Shown here piece by piece: positions 51,101 to 51,276 of a stretch of 51,276 nt of DNA. How positions within the stretch are numbered: position 1 is the first letter of the stretch; each line of letters opens with the position of its first letter. A model generated the notes under the pieces. The model did not search any database, was not told where the DNA came from, and worked only from the letters and a program-made list of their open reading frames with translations. Position numbers and translations under genes: made by a program. This DNA is from a virus. The stretch lies in IMG/VR virus record IMGVR_UViG_3300030107_000818, positions 1-51,276 of that record; one strand, given 5' to 3'.

Positions 51101-51276
51101 CTACTGCTACATGAGCAGAACCTGTAGTATTAGCTACTAAAGCATTGTGTCCTACAGCTGTGTTGTTATTAGAACCTGTTATTGCTCCTAATGCTGATTT
51201 ACCTATAGCTGTATTGTAGTCACCATCTGTTAAAGCATCACCTGCTTGGCTACCTATAATAGTATTTTCAACACCA
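48099..51276 (-). CDS. Tail fibre with S74 intramolecular chaperone, C-terminal part (partial)
   Basis: The open frame enters from the right edge and ends at 48099. About 50 tandem copies of a 17-residue (51-bp) repeat of the type NTAVGxxALxxNTTGxx form a beta-helical or YadA-head-like rod. The end (SDKRDKTDVEPMPMGLEFVN, then GFLAQDVEKLE and a C-terminal coiled coil) is a peptidase S74 domain with the autocleavage Ser at the S-D-K-R-D-K motif. Cleavage releases it after trimer folding. Codon frame and strand match the left-edge fibre gene. The inner ATG at 50361-50363 is not the true start. Confidence 0.9.
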   Translation of the reverse strand, partial: GVENTIIGSQAGDALTDGDYNTAIGKSALGAITGSNNNTAVGHNALVANTTGSAHVAVGSAALDANTTGDNNTAVGYLSISANTTGSANTAVGHNSLAANTTASNNAAFGKSALAANTTGYSNTAVGKSALAANTTGTVNTAVGTGALAANTTGGSNTAVGQDALVANTTGASNVAVGRQALDANTTGDSNIGIGYAALGANTTASNNVAVGYLALDANTTGGDNVAVGRDALGVNTTGDRNVAVGNYALDANQVGDRNIAIGYGALSTYNPSTNEDSYNIGIGYAALTNNSTGKENTAIGGLAMDANTTGIRNTAVGQGALAANTTADSNSAFGRSALGQNTTGHDNTSVGRESLYVNTTGSDNTAVGAFALDANTTASENTAIGKSAMTNNTTGGHNTAVGFYALAANTTGDYNAAFGYQALDANTTGDYNTAIGTASLGANTTASENVAIGYAAGALNTTGAANVAIGYEAFDVNTTGNRNVAIGAHALDANTTASDNTAIGNHAMGANTTGQRNVGIGKDALANNTTANDNVAIGYQSLDACTGGNTNVAIGAQALGANVLGDRNVAIGHEALLVANPGSDTDTYNVAVGYQAAVKLTTGITNTAVGGLALEENTTGNGNTAVGYLAGQENTTGATNTAVGQEALQKNTTASNNVAVGYQALEENTTGTENVAIGAYALDENTTADDNVAIGYQALTDNTTGTACTAVGKTSLANNTTADYNTALGYQALFTNTTGASNTAVGKNSLVNATTASNNTAVGADAGASLTTGAHNTAVGAYALDANTTADQNTSVGYASLTDCTTGANNTAMGDRAGENLTTGSDNTFIGNLAGGVGTVTGSNNTTLGSSAGKNLSSGSNNLLLGHDAGLSGSPGGPIDTESNEIVLGDENITAAHVQVDWTVASDKRDKTDVEPMPMGLEFVNKLEPVTYKWDKRSNYVEKGEDFNHIVPDGSHKEDWLDVGFLAQDVEKLESEYGYNISDKSNLTTTLSDDGNQYGLKYNKFVPMLVKAVQELSAQVEELKKNSHAPKGLTDMEGYDILMSRIENLEKEKENGS
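48650..51276 (-). repeat. 51-bp tandem coding repeats of the fibre rod
   Basis: Each unit reads N-T-A-V-G-x-x-A-L-x-x-N-T-T-G/A-x-x, with drift in the last residues and in codons. Period 17 codons. The array runs to the right edge and could hinder assembly. Confidence 0.9.

Noticed and set aside
48650-51276. CRISPR-like regular 51-bp repeats
   Set aside because: The units are coding (17-residue period), drift continuously and have no unique spacers; same for the 36-bp repeats at 520-1425.
1-51276. Temperate phage or prophage status
   Set aside because: No integrase, excisionase, attachment site or CI-like repressor is visible, and PolA has Tyr at the 762-type position.

Overview
The window is a virulent, tailed-phage genome, most likely a short-tailed (podovirus-like, T7-type replication) marine phage of a Gram-negative host. 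The evidence is a strongly AT-rich sequence, TerS, TerL, portal, scaffold and capsid genes in order, a T7-style primase-helicase, family A DNA polymerase, gp2.5-like SSB and nuclease block, class I ribonucleotide reductase genes, and large repetitive virion and fibre proteins. I see no integrase, excisionase, phage RNA polymerase or tRNA gene. The promoters I can find are host sigma-70 type. The outer-membrane lipoprotein CsgG implies a diderm host.

There are two transcription arms. From a divergent promoter region at about 12.44-12.54 kb, the leftward (-) arm carries terS, terL, portal, scaffold, capsid, tail adaptor, tail protein and the start of a long fibre gene that runs off the left edge. 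The right edge holds the C-terminal part of an S74-type fibre on the same strand. Joining position 1 to position 51276 gives one uninterrupted reading frame, so the window is probably a closed circular contig cut inside one giant fibre gene. The leftward arm then continues from 51.3 to 29.5 kb: small tail-linked proteins, a 2OG-Fe(II) oxygenase-like protein, large internal-virion proteins (1829 and 958 aa among them), lysis-type membrane proteins, and finally an accessory block. The rightward (+) arm (13.1-29.4 kb) has about 20 small unknown early genes with repeated junction sequences, promoters, terminators and a candidate structured RNA. SSB, primase-helicase, polymerase, nucleases, a DUF3310-like protein, NrdA, NrdB and a small membrane protein follow. 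The two arms converge at about 29.4 kb.

The most unusual part is 29.5-34.2 kb: five overlapping or abutting genes encoding a CsgF-like protein, a CsgG-like outer-membrane lipoprotein, a secreted curlin-repeat protein, a secreted FecR-domain protein and a CHASE2 class III nucleotide cyclase with all catalytic residues present. It looks like a phage-borne amyloid-export pore and substrate coupled to a periplasmic sensor and second-messenger enzyme, sitting directly after holin-like genes at the end of the leftward arm. Its function is inference. Family assignments of CsgG, CsgF, FecR and the cyclase are firm from motifs.

Other points of note are near-consensus divergent promoters with a probable leaderless terS mRNA, 10-bp-phased repeats and a G-rich tract in the noncoding region beside them, a multi-stem RNA candidate at 17.74-17.95 kb, a membrane coiled-coil protein ending in a TonB-C-like domain, and a lone reverse-strand gene within the early arm.
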